Positions 17,542 through 26,241 of a DNA stretch of 64,000 bases are shown here, piece by piece. The DNA lies in assembly GCA_013215295.1 (NCBI GenBank), contig JABSOZ010000014.1, positions 92,827-156,826 of the forward strand, in the 5' to 3' direction. Every line of letters begins with the position of its first letter. Within the stretch, counting starts at the first letter, position 1. This DNA is from Colwellia sp. (GTDB taxonomy: Bacteria; Pseudomonadota; Gammaproteobacteria; Enterobacterales; Alteromonadaceae). Under the pieces are notes generated by a model that had not been told where the DNA came from, ran no database searches, and saw only the letters and a list, made by a program, of their open reading frames with translations. The position numbers and the translations under genes were made by a program.

Positions 17542-19635
17542 ATGAGTGCCATAAAGCAGCAATACTGGGTTAATCAGTATTTTGTTGATCTTACGCGAAA
17601 CCAGATCCACCAAAACGATGATATTCAGCTAATGCCCCCCAAGGCACTTGCCGTTCTAACTTACCTAGCCGAGCATCAGGGAAAAGTGGTCAGCCATGAA
17701 GCACTGATGGATAAAGTCTGGCAGGGTAGTATTGTTTCATCCAATACTTTGCAACGCAGTATCGTTCAATTACGTAAGGCTCTTGGTGATGACAGTAAGT
17801 CACAGTCAGTCATCAAAACTCACGCCAAACAAGGTTATAGTCTAGAGGCAAAAGTAGATTGGCGTGCGGAAACTCCCCCTACGCTCAATTCAGTAATCGA
17901 GGGCAGGGTTAACCGACGCAAACATTTCGCAATTTTTGTCACTATTGCTTTGGTCGCGTTTGTCACCTTGTTTTCTTTGCAACAGCTCAATTCACCGATT
18001 GAGCGGTTTGACCATCTGGCATCAGTGACCTTCAGCGATGAAAAAGAATTTATGGCGACTTACTCAAATGACGGTCGCTATGTATTATTTCACCGTTATT
18101 TGGGTATGTGTCAAAATAATATCTGGGCCAAAGATTTAGCCACTCAACAGCAGCATCAATTAACCAAAGAATACGGTATATATGATCGGCATAGTCTCTC
18201 AGCCGATGGGGAAAACTTAGTGTTTATGGGAGGGCAGGCATGCGACAAAAACATTCAACCGAAAGCTTGTTTGGATTTGATGACGTTAGACCTGAACCTG
18301 GCGCTAATCAATCCACAAGCTCCCAATATAAGGTTGGACTGTAAAAACGCTGAGCTGACCATGCCCAACTGGCTAAATGATGGCAGCATTGTCGCGCTGA
18401 AAAAAAGCCCTCGGCAGTGGAGTTTGGTAAAGTTACCAGCAGGAAGCGAGCAACTTATTGAGCTATACGCTCCAGCAAACAAGAAAATCTACAGTTTGAC
18501 ATATTCACCCTTTAATGACCTTATGGCGGTGATTAGCATCAATATTGCCAACCAACATTTGCTTGAAATTTTCGACAATCAAGGAACAATTATATCGAGT
18601 GCGATCATAACGCGCCCGAAAACTATGTCACCCGTGCAGCGTATCTATCCAAGTTTTGACCCTAAGCAGAACAGGCTTGTTTTTAGCAGTGGTAAACAGT
18701 TATTTTCAATGTCTTTTGAAGGTGACATTAGTCAGATATCAATCCCTACCCAACATAATATTTATCATCCAAGTCTGCATCCGCAGGAAAACAAACTACT
18801 GGTCACCCATGGTGTGTTTGATAACGATATTGCACAAATTCAACTTGGACAGCCCAATAAAAGCAAACAGGTCGCGGCCTTTAATGAGGTATTTCAACCC
18901 TACCCAAGTATCGCACGTTCAATTTTCTCCGATCGACAAGGCCGTTATGCTCCATCGGGCAAGGCAATCGCCTTTATTTCAGAGCGCTCAGGTACCGCTC
19001 AGTTATGGCTGAGCCAAGATGATCAACTCAGGCAATTGACTCAATTTGAGACTGACACACAAATTAGCGGTCTGGCTTGGTCTGAATCGGGTGACACTAT
19101 AATGACTGCAGCCAATGGTGAACTGTTTACTGTAACCACTGGCGCAAAAGTCAGCCCAGTTGCTACAGAACTTGCTATTACTCAGTTATTTCAATGGCAC
19201 GGCGACGAGCTTTTGCTCAAGGTCGATGTTTCAGGCGATACCAAGTTGGTTAGTTATGATCTGTTGAAAGGTACGATACAGGAGTTGTTTAATGGCGATG
19301 TAAAATGGGCAGCAGGCACGCCAACAGAGAAGTTAATTTATCTTGATACGCAAAATAATTACTGGCAAATGTCATCCAACGGGACAGTTGTCATTAGTCA
19401 ATTGGCGGACAAGAGCAGCACGGGGTATTTTTTACTTAAAAATGACAATCTTTACAATATTAATAACGAGGGGCAACTCTGGTTATACAATACAATAAAT
19501 GGTCAGTTTCAGATAATACAAAACTTACACAGCGGTATATCTTACCTCAATGATATACAAGGAGATCGCTTGCTGTTTACGCAAAAAATATCAGCGCGCA
19601 AAGAGATTGTTGAATTAAGTGTAAGTAGTGACTAA
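17542..19635 (+). CDS. CadC/OmpR-type winged-helix regulator with TM segment and PD40/WD40-like sensor domain
   Basis: The 697-residue protein has an N-terminal DNA-binding winged helix (residues ~10-100, LMPPKALAVLTYLAEH to HAKQGYSLEA), a single membrane segment (~135-152, FVTIALVAFVTLFSL), and a large periplasmic domain with several beta-propeller repeats of the TolB/PD40 kind (YSNDGRYVLFHR, APSGKAIAFISERSG, LAWSESGDT). This is the ToxR/CadC membrane-regulator design, in which an outside signal changes DNA binding. AAGG lies 6 bases before ATG. Being divergent from the metallo-hydrolase pair, it is the best candidate to control it. Confidence 0.87.
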   Translation: MSAIKQQYWVNQYFVDLTRNQIHQNDDIQLMPPKALAVLTYLAEHQGKVVSHEALMDKVWQGSIVSSNTLQRSIVQLRKALGDDSKSQSVIKTHAKQGYSLEAKVDWRAETPPTLNSVIEGRVNRRKHFAIFVTIALVAFVTLFSLQQLNSPIERFDHLASVTFSDEKEFMATYSNDGRYVLFHRYLGMCQNNIWAKDLATQQQHQLTKEYGIYDRHSLSADGENLVFMGGQACDKNIQPKACLDLMTLDLNLALINPQAPNIRLDCKNAELTMPNWLNDGSIVALKKSPRQWSLVKLPAGSEQLIELYAPANKKIYSLTYSPFNDLMAVISINIANQHLLEIFDNQGTIISSAIITRPKTMSPVQRIYPSFDPKQNRLVFSSGKQLFSMSFEGDISQISIPTQHNIYHPSLHPQENKLLVTHGVFDNDIAQIQLGQPNKSKQVAAFNEVFQPYPSIARSIFSDRQGRYAPSGKAIAFISERSGTAQLWLSQDDQLRQLTQFETDTQISGLAWSESGDTIMTAANGELFTVTTGAKVSPVATELAITQLFQWHGDELLLKVDVSGDTKLVSYDLLKGTIQELFNGDVKWAAGTPTEKLIYLDTQNNYWQMSSNGTVVISQLADKSSTGYFLLKNDNLYNINNEGQLWLYNTINGQFQIIQNLHSGISYLNDIQGDRLLFTQKISARKEIVELSVSSD

Positions 19636-19882
19636 CAATGGATTGACTCATGTTATGGGCTGAAGTGTTTCAGTGAATAAGCGTAAGAGCTATTTTTAAT
19701 TAGCGCTTCAATAGGTTCATTTTCTTTATCTTGGTCTAAAATAATAGAAGATTGTTTTTTCAAAAAAGCTGTAACCTGTTTAATTGGGCTACATCAACGT
19801 TGATAAGTTAACGAAAAATTAATCGAAACTCATTATTTAATTATTCAATCATTTTTTAGTCAACTTTTGGAAGGCCCAAACA

Positions 19883-20503
19883 TTGAAAAATTCTTTAATC
19901 AAAATTCACTCTCTGCTCAATAAAACGCGAAAAATTGATTTTTTAGCCCCTTTATTATTGAGAATGTATTTAGTCCCGGTGTTTTGGATGGCAGGTACTA
20001 AAAAGGTAGAAGGTTTTGAGGGAATTGTTGAATGGTTTGGTAACACTGAATGGGGATTAGGATTACCTTTTCCATTTTTAATGGCCTTTTTAGCGACAGC
20101 TACTGAGTTTCTTGGTGCAATAGCACTTTTCTTTGGCGTTGCCGTAAGGTGGTTTTCACTGCCGTTAATGTTTACGATGGTTGTCGCAGCAGGAGCTGTG
20201 CATTGGGACAATGGCTGGCAAGCAATAACAGACCCAAGTGCACCTTTTGCTAATGAAAGAGTTATAGAGGCATCTAATAAGTTAGGGATCATAAAAGAAG
20301 TACTGCAAGAAAATACTGATTACGATTATTTAACGTCAAGCGGCAGTGTTGTGATGCTAAACAATGGCATTGAATTTTCTGTAACCTACTTTATTATGTT
20401 ATTAGCTTTATTATTTATCGGGGCTGGTCGTTATATAAGCGTTGATTATTGGGTTGAGCGAGCTCTATATAAAGAACAAAGAGCATTGTCTTCCACTTCA
20501 TAA
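19883..20503 (+). CDS. DoxX family membrane protein (HvfX-like)
   Basis: A TTG start at 19883 lies eight bases behind GGAAGG. The 206-residue protein has four hydrophobic segments and the DoxX pattern (LLRMYLVPVFWMAGTKK, FLATATEFLGAIALFFGVAVRW). The loop GWQAITDPSAPFANE resembles the HvfX subgroup, found next to copper-binding peptide maturation genes. Here no MNIO enzyme or peptide gene is adjacent, so the link is weak. DoxX proteins are thought to support redox processes in the membrane. Confidence 0.8.
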   Translation: MKNSLIKIHSLLNKTRKIDFLAPLLLRMYLVPVFWMAGTKKVEGFEGIVEWFGNTEWGLGLPFPFLMAFLATATEFLGAIALFFGVAVRWFSLPLMFTMVVAAGAVHWDNGWQAITDPSAPFANERVIEASNKLGIIKEVLQENTDYDYLTSSGSVVMLNNGIEFSVTYFIMLLALLFIGAGRYISVDYWVERALYKEQRALSSTS

Positions 20504-20934
20504 AGAGTTCATCGGTACTTATCTTAGCTCTTCAGTGTTATCTTTCCAATAGTTAAAATTGAGGTTTGTCATCGCTGTGCAAGGGGAGTCGAGAGTGCCA
20601 GCATATACTGAACCTCCTGATTGTATGCATGTGCTAAATACTTTATATAGTCATTTTCCCCTTTATATTAATTTTCAACGGTTAACTTTATGTCGCACAT
20701 ATATTCTTCATCGATTGCGACAAAACCCACTACATTCATTAACTTTATGAATTGATGTAAGGTATTAATAAATACAGTTATTTGCTTGTAATATTATGTT
20801 GTCGTTAAATATTTCGAAAATGCCACATTCAGTTTAATGACCACTTGGTTTGATTAGTTTTAATGAAGACAAAAAGTAGACTTTTCCTGTATAACAACTA
20901 CTCTATAATCATAAGAAATTAAAGAGTTTTGTTA
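20504..20934. other. Intergenic region, no convincing gene
   Basis: A 63-codon open frame at 20559-20750 has no ribosome-binding site. No strong hairpin was found. The region before 20935 is AT-rich, as expected for a promoter. Confidence 0.4.
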
Positions 20935-22158
20935 ATGGAAATAATGTCTGATACATTTATAGCAAGGCAAGCAATTTTAGATATAAACCTTAAAACGATT
21001 GGCTATGAACTTCTGTTTAGGGACAGTTTAGAAAATGTATTTAGAGAGTCATTACCTGAAAAAGCAACGTCAAAAGTTATTCTTCAAAATTATATTTTAG
21101 GTAATTTAGCTGATGTTTGTGGGGGAAAGTTAGCCTTTATTAATTTTGACGAATTCACATTATTGCAAAACTCACCATTGTTATTTAACCCAAAAAATAT
21201 TGTCGTTGAAATAATAGAAACAATAAACATTTCAGATGAGCTTGTTTTTAATGTTTCTCAAATTCATAAAAAAGGTTATACAATAGCGTTGGATGATTAT
21301 GACTTTTCGAGTAAATGGGATATATTTTTTCCGTACATATCTATTATTAAAGTAGATGTTGAGCAAGTTTCTTACCATCAAATCGAGGAACTTAAAAAAC
21401 GATTGTTATCGACCCAGAGTAAAATAAAAATTGTTGCTGAACGTGTTGAAACGAATGAGCAATTTCAAAAGTTAAAAACGATTGAGATTGATTACTACCA
21501 AGGGTACTTTTTTCATAAACCCGAGATAAAGTCTGGAACATGTGTATCACCGCTCAAAGTGAATTTAATTCAACTTTTCTTAGAAGCCTATAAACCTCAT
21601 TTAGATTTTGATCAATTGACTAAAATCATTAGTCGTGACGTTACTTTAGTGAGTGGAATATTAAAACTGGTAAACAGTGCTGCTGAGTGCGGCAATATTG
21701 AAATTATCTCTATTAAGCAGGCTATTACTTATTTGGGCACCAATAAAATAAAGCAATATGTTGCGATAATATCTATGTCAACGTTGTCATCTGACCGTCC
21801 GTCAGAGCTTTTTTCAGAGTCATTAGTTCGCGCTAAAATGATGGAACTGATAGCAGAAGAAGCACCCTTTAATCATATCAAAGAAAAAGCATTTTTAACG
21901 GGAATACTCAGTAACCTAGACGCGATACTAAATTTACCTATGCAAAAAATCATGATGGATTATACTTTTTCACAAGATATTAAGCTTGCACTCTCTAAGC
22001 AACAAGGCGCACTCTCTGAACTCCTAGAAATGGCTAAGAATTATGAAGTTTCTGATACGGGTAATGTCGCTAATTTGGTTAATACTCATGACATAGCAGA
22101 GTCGACGCTGCTAAATTGCTATTGCGAATCATTAAAATGGACAGTGAACGTAATCTAG
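20935..22158 (+). CDS. EAL-HDOD signalling protein with degenerate EAL domain
   Basis: The ~407-residue protein has an N-terminal EAL-like domain (residues ~1-200: IARQAILDINLKTIGYELLFR, then IVVEIIET, ALDDYDF, VAERVET, YYQGYFFHKP) and a C-terminal HDOD domain (~200-400, FDQLTKIISRDVTLVSGILKLVNSA). Signature EAL reads ELL and the DDFG loop reads DDYD, so cyclic-di-GMP hydrolysis is unlikely; this is usual for EAL-HDOD (YuxH/CdgJ) proteins that act by binding partners in motility or surface behaviour. ATG at 20935 is used, behind AAAGAG; TTG at 20929 and ATG at 20944 are alternatives. Confidence 0.88.
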   Translation: MEIMSDTFIARQAILDINLKTIGYELLFRDSLENVFRESLPEKATSKVILQNYILGNLADVCGGKLAFINFDEFTLLQNSPLLFNPKNIVVEIIETINISDELVFNVSQIHKKGYTIALDDYDFSSKWDIFFPYISIIKVDVEQVSYHQIEELKKRLLSTQSKIKIVAERVETNEQFQKLKTIEIDYYQGYFFHKPEIKSGTCVSPLKVNLIQLFLEAYKPHLDFDQLTKIISRDVTLVSGILKLVNSAAECGNIEIISIKQAITYLGTNKIKQYVAIISMSTLSSDRPSELFSESLVRAKMMELIAEEAPFNHIKEKAFLTGILSNLDAILNLPMQKIMMDYTFSQDIKLALSKQQGALSELLEMAKNYEVSDTGNVANLVNTHDIAESTLLNCYCESLKWTVNVI

Positions 22159-22219
22159 TTCTTTTACACTCATCGATATTGTTTTAATTTTTGGTTGCTT
22201 ATTCCATCTGTGCTAGTGG

Positions 22220-22590
22220 TCATGCTACATGTATCAATTTACCTTCGTTATTATCTTTAAACCGTTGAAATGAACGCGTACCGTAATGAAATTCGCTACT
22301 TTCGTTTATTGAGTGATACGAAAACCAAACTACAGCGATATTTTTTTTAGTCAGTAATGGTGGTTCGCCTATTCGTTTTACACTAAGACCGACGCTTCCT
22401 TTTCTGACGTGAATGCAATGGTTGTCATACGCTTTATTAATGCTTTGTCATCAGCGTTTATTGCAGTTATAAAGCTTCTCCACGTGCTAATGCGGATTGC
22501 TTTTGCTCCAAATGGATGACGTTTCCCTCTAAGACATTATCTGAAATATCTTTTACTATATAGGGAGCTACGCAACCTGTTCAATTAACT
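22220..22590 (-). pseudogene. Decayed small lipoprotein-like gene
   Basis: On the - strand three frames join into one protein-like text: GCVAPYIVKDISDNVLEG ... LARGEAL, then ITAINADDKALIKRMTTIAF, then KGSVGLSVKRIGEPPLL ... GTRSFQRF ... KLIHVA and stop. Two frameshifts and a stop in front of the lipobox-like GC show that the gene is dead. Protein-like composition in only one frame at a time is the support; I do not recognise the family. Confidence 0.45.
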
Positions 22591-22675
22591 GAAATTACTA
22601 TATATTGACTCGTTAAGAAGTAAATTCATCCTGTTTAATCAACTAATTACAAGGTGAACAGTTAATCTCTACATT

Positions 22676-22701
22676 TTGTTACAAACGATGGATCTTGTTA
22701 C
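22676..22701 (+). promoter_or_regulatory. Direct-repeat operator upstream of mipA-like operon
   Basis: Two TTGTTAC heptamers start 19 bases apart, inside a 32-base stretch that recurs almost unchanged at 26158-26183. It ends 62 bases before the MipA-like start codon. Direct repeats of this kind fit an OmpR-family regulator; the gene for one is in the operon that follows. Confidence 0.7.
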
Positions 22702-22763
22702 GTCATTAATATTGAGTCTCCATATAATGACTATATACTTAACCATCAGGAATCGTAAAACAC

Positions 22764-23600
22764 ATGACTTCATCACAAAACATACCTAAATCAATCATTG
22801 GCGGCTTGCTGGCGCTGTTCGTTTCTACTTCTGTTTTTTCTGCAGATATTACCCATGCTTTACGTAATAATACACAAGATAAGGCAACCACCGAAAACTA
22901 CTTTGAGCTAGGTCTTGGGGCAGGCATTGGTAGAGCTCCGAGTTTAACTGACGACGATGCCACGTGGGCTGCACCTTATTGGGTTATTAATGGCAGTTAT
23001 AATTGGAACGGTTTGTTTGTTGAAAAATATGGAGAAAGTAGCGACCCTATTTTACTGGGCTACAACGCGTATGAGAGTGAGGATTGGTCGTTAGATATAA
23101 TTATTGGGCCAAATTTTAGCGGCCTGCATTTTGATGATAAATTTGAAGACCTTGATGACAGAAATTCAAGTACCATGTTTGGTGGTCGCCTAACAGGTTA
23201 CTTAGGAGATAACGTCGTACAGTTTTCAGTTAAACATGATATCAGTGGTAACAGTCATGGTACTTCAGCATCGGCTTTAGTGGGACGGAATTGGCAGGTT
23301 AGAAATTGGAATTTTCATAGCTTAATCGGGTTGCAGTTTTTTGATAGTCGTATTAATGATTATTATCACGGAATTAACGATGCAGAAGCATCACGTACAG
23401 AGTTTACGCGATACAATCCGGGGTCAAACTTTAATGCTACTGCAGAGGTTGGGGTTACTTATCCAGTAACTGAAAACTGGGTCTTTCGCAGCACAGCACG
23501 ATTTAGCACCGTATCAGATGCTGACATGGACAGTCCAATATTTGAAACTACAAGTTCAACGAGAACATCATTACGTACGAGCATCACCTACGTTTTTTAA
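22764..23600 (+). CDS. MipA/OmpV family outer-membrane protein
   Basis: A 278-residue protein with signal peptide (cut near VFSA) and beta-barrel strands through to the C-terminal YVF, matching MipA/OmpV proteins (ELGLGAGIGRAPSL, PYWVINGSYNWNGLFVE). MipA of E. coli scaffolds murein synthesis enzymes; in marine bacteria such genes often sit with DUF3019 and a two-component system, as here. First gene of a four-gene operon with gaps of 18 bases or less, behind the TTGTTAC operator. Confidence 0.88.
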   Translation: MTSSQNIPKSIIGGLLALFVSTSVFSADITHALRNNTQDKATTENYFELGLGAGIGRAPSLTDDDATWAAPYWVINGSYNWNGLFVEKYGESSDPILLGYNAYESEDWSLDIIIGPNFSGLHFDDKFEDLDDRNSSTMFGGRLTGYLGDNVVQFSVKHDISGNSHGTSASALVGRNWQVRNWNFHSLIGLQFFDSRINDYYHGINDAEASRTEFTRYNPGSNFNATAEVGVTYPVTENWVFRSTARFSTVSDADMDSPIFETTSSTRTSLRTSITYVF

Positions 23601-23618
23601 TAAAGTAAGGAGTAAATT

Positions 23619-24074
23619 ATGCTTACTTTATTGCGCATAAAAAAAATAAAAATAAGTTTATTGGTAGGGTATCTGATAACAACGTTGTGTTTAATAATGG
23701 CGAGTAATGTATATGCTTCATCGGCTGATACTACCAATACTACCAATACTAACGATGTTGCACATCTTGAGGTATCACCAGAACAATGTATTGCCTTACG
23801 TAAGGGGCAAAAATGCTATCTAGAAGTAACCTTTAGCTGGCGACACCCACAAGTACGAGATTATTGTTTGGTAAATATAACAACAAATAAAACAATTAAA
23901 TGTTGGGATCGTCAAACTAAAGGTGAGTTCAATTTTGACTTTCAATCGACGTTAAGTCATGACTTTGCTCTACGTGTTAAAGGGGCAACTGTAGATTTAG
24001 CACATGCACGCATTCCCGTCGCTTGGGTATATAAATCGTCTAAGCGCGCAAAATCAACTTGGAGATTGTTTTGA
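23619..24074 (+). CDS. DUF3019 family exported protein
   Basis: A 151-residue protein with an export signal (residues ~10-33) and the DUF3019 core (LEVSPEQCIALRKGQKCYLEVTF, DYCLVNITTNKTIKCW, paired cysteines, ARIPVAWVY). Function is unknown. The family is regularly linked to MipA-like porins and OmpR/EnvZ-type pairs. It overlaps the regulator gene by four bases (TTGA), so translation is coupled. It probably acts in the periplasm as part of the same envelope response. Confidence 0.85.
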   Translation: MLTLLRIKKIKISLLVGYLITTLCLIMASNVYASSADTTNTTNTNDVAHLEVSPEQCIALRKGQKCYLEVTFSWRHPQVRDYCLVNITTNKTIKCWDRQTKGEFNFDFQSTLSHDFALRVKGATVDLAHARIPVAWVYKSSKRAKSTWRLF

Positions 24075-24805
24075 AAAAAACAGTTTTGAAAGAAACCATT
24101 CAATGTAAGCATATTATGTTGGTAGAAGACGATATGTCCTTAGCTGAATGGTTTTGTGATTATCTAACCGAGCATGGTTATTTGGTGACCATTTCAAATC
24201 GTGGTGACACTGCCATTGAGTTGATTGAATCAGATCAGCCAGACTTGGTGATATTAGACATTATGTTACCTGTAAAAGATGGCTTTGAAGTCTGTCAGGC
24301 AATTCGTCCTTTTTATCATGGGCCAATACTCATGATGACGGCACGCGATCATGAAACCGATGAAGTACTTGGGTTAGAACTTGGCGCCGACGACTATGTT
24401 GTGAAACCCGTTAAGCCGAGAGTATTGTTATCACGCATCAAAGCGCTTTTTCGTCGTGTATCTCTGCCAAAAGCTGAAACTGAAGAGAATCTAAATAGAT
24501 TAACTTTTGGCAAATTATGTATCGATGCAAATTCTAGAACAACAACGCTTTTAGGTGATAAAGTTGCGATTTCGTCGAACGAGTTTGATGTGCTTTGGCA
24601 ACTCGCTGAAGCGGCTGATAACGTTGTTAGTCGAAAAGATTTGGTGGTTCAACGCAGAGGCATTGAATACGATGGCTTTGATCGGTCAATCGATATTCTT
24701 ATTTCTAGGATACGCAAAAAATTAGGCGATGATGCAAGTAATCCATATCGAATTAAAACGGTATGGGGCAAAGGGTATTTATTTGTTAAAGACGCTTGGG
24801 AGTAA
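24071..24805 (+). CDS. OmpR/PhoB-family response regulator
   Basis: I choose the TTG at 24071, six bases after GGAG and overlapping the DUF3019 stop. The ~244-residue product has a receiver domain (LVEDDMSLAEWF; phospho-acceptor aspartate in VILDIMLP at ~63; lysine in YVVKPVKPR) and a C-terminal winged helix (RSIDILISRIRKKLGDD ... GKGYLF). It likely binds the TTGTTAC repeats upstream of the operon and of the beta-lactamase-like gene. Confidence 0.92.
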   Translation: MKKTVLKETIQCKHIMLVEDDMSLAEWFCDYLTEHGYLVTISNRGDTAIELIESDQPDLVILDIMLPVKDGFEVCQAIRPFYHGPILMMTARDHETDEVLGLELGADDYVVKPVKPRVLLSRIKALFRRVSLPKAETEENLNRLTFGKLCIDANSRTTTLLGDKVAISSNEFDVLWQLAEAADNVVSRKDLVVQRRGIEYDGFDRSIDILISRIRKKLGDDASNPYRIKTVWGKGYLFVKDAWE

Positions 24806-24808
24806 GAG

Positions 24809-26095
24809 ATGCAAAAATTAACCTTATCTCTACTTGTAGTGATCTTAATTGCCGTGATCGGAATAGGTGGGGTTTTAGATAACTTATTTAGCCAATATAA
24901 AACCCAACCTATTAATAACTCTGATGAGTTGTCGCCGTATCGCCAATTGGGAAATTCTCTTGCTGCTTCATTGGATAAACAACTAAACCCCGAAAAACTT
25001 ATTGAAAACTGGCCGTATCAAGCTGATCTTTCTGTTGATTTAGCTCCGTTAGACCGCTTTGTTTTACCCGATTCATTACAAGAATCGTTTTATGCAGGAG
25101 AGCCTTTAACATTAGAAACTGAGCTCAGAATATCAATGCATTTTATTTTACCTTCACAGCAAAAAGTACTGGTTTTCAATATTTCCCCTATGGATAAGAA
25201 AAACGAAAATAGCTCATTACAACTGCTTTTAACGGGGGTGTTTTATATTAGCATTATAGTTGTCGTACTTATTTGGCTTTATCCATTGATAAAGCAATTG
25301 AGAAGTTTAAGGCTTACAACTAAAGCATTTGGTGAGGGAAAATTTCAACAGCGCATTCAATCGAAATCAATTTCTTATATCGCAGATATTGAAAATGAAT
25401 TTAACCGTATGGCCCAGCGAATTGAAACTTTGATCAGTGATAATAGACTACTTAGTGATGCTGTTTCACATGATCTTCGCACACCATTAGCGAGATTACG
25501 TTTTGGCATTGAAGCTTTGCAAGAAACAGAGAACCCTCAATTAAGAGAAAAATACCAAGCACATCTTTGTCGTGATATTGATGAAATGGAGCGATTGGTC
25601 TCGGTACTGCTTAATTATGCGCGAATAGAACAATCAATGATTGCGGTGGAAAAGCAAGATGTCGATCTGAACGAAATTATCAGTCACTGTATTCAGTCGT
25701 TTACTCATAATACAAATGAAAACGAAAAAGTCATTCATTGGCATGCTCAAGGCGTTTCTATAATCAAAGGTGACATTAATTACCTCAACATGCTGATCAA
25801 TAATTTACTCGGGAATGCCCAGCAATATGCCAGTAATGAGATTAAATTAAGTGTTATAAAAAAGGATGCTCAGTTATCTTTCATTATTAGCGATGATGGA
25901 CCTGGTATTGCGAAAGAAAAACGCAGCGAATTAATGAAACCCTTTATGCGGGGTGAACAAGCACATGAAAGTCCGGGTTATGGCATGGGCTTAGCAATAG
26001 TCGCTAGAATTGCACAATTACACGATGCGACATTTCTTATAAATGACTCTGTTGAATTAGGTGGTGCCGAATTTCGCGTGACCTTTAACCAATAA
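24809..26095 (+). CDS. Sensor histidine kinase (RstB/EnvZ-like)
   Basis: A 428-residue membrane kinase: first membrane segment near residues 5-22, a periplasmic loop of ~110 residues, a second at ~143-162, a HAMP linker, then HisKA with SDAVSHDLRTPLARL (H ~221) and HATPase motifs NLLGNAQ, DDGPGI and GYGMGLAI. It starts three bases after the regulator gene behind AGTAAGAG. It should phosphorylate that regulator in answer to an envelope signal. Confidence 0.92.
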   Translation: MQKLTLSLLVVILIAVIGIGGVLDNLFSQYKTQPINNSDELSPYRQLGNSLAASLDKQLNPEKLIENWPYQADLSVDLAPLDRFVLPDSLQESFYAGEPLTLETELRISMHFILPSQQKVLVFNISPMDKKNENSSLQLLLTGVFYISIIVVVLIWLYPLIKQLRSLRLTTKAFGEGKFQQRIQSKSISYIADIENEFNRMAQRIETLISDNRLLSDAVSHDLRTPLARLRFGIEALQETENPQLREKYQAHLCRDIDEMERLVSVLLNYARIEQSMIAVEKQDVDLNEIISHCIQSFTHNTNENEKVIHWHAQGVSIIKGDINYLNMLINNLLGNAQQYASNEIKLSVIKKDAQLSFIISDDGPGIAKEKRSELMKPFMRGEQAHESPGYGMGLAIVARIAQLHDATFLINDSVELGGAEFRVTFNQ

Positions 26096-26157
26096 CGTTT
26101 GGTGAGTAATTAAGATCGGTTAAGCGGATAAAATTCAACATGAGAATTTCGTACATT

Positions 26158-26183
26158 TTGTTACAGACGATGGATCTTGTTAC
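26158..26183 (+). promoter_or_regulatory. Direct-repeat operator upstream of beta-lactamase-like gene
   Basis: Same TTGTTAC-N12-TTGTTAC arrangement as at 22676, with one base different in the spacer. It ends 58 bases before the start of the serine hydrolase, nearly the same distance as at the MipA-like gene. It links this gene to the two-component operon. Confidence 0.72.
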
Positions 26184-26241
26184 GTCTAATATTCCAACTT
26201 TTACTTATAGTTAATTCCTCAAAAACACCTAAGGAATAAAC

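Noticed and set aside
20559..20750. 63-codon open frame as a gene
   Set aside because: No ribosome-binding site and no similarity to any motif; probably chance.
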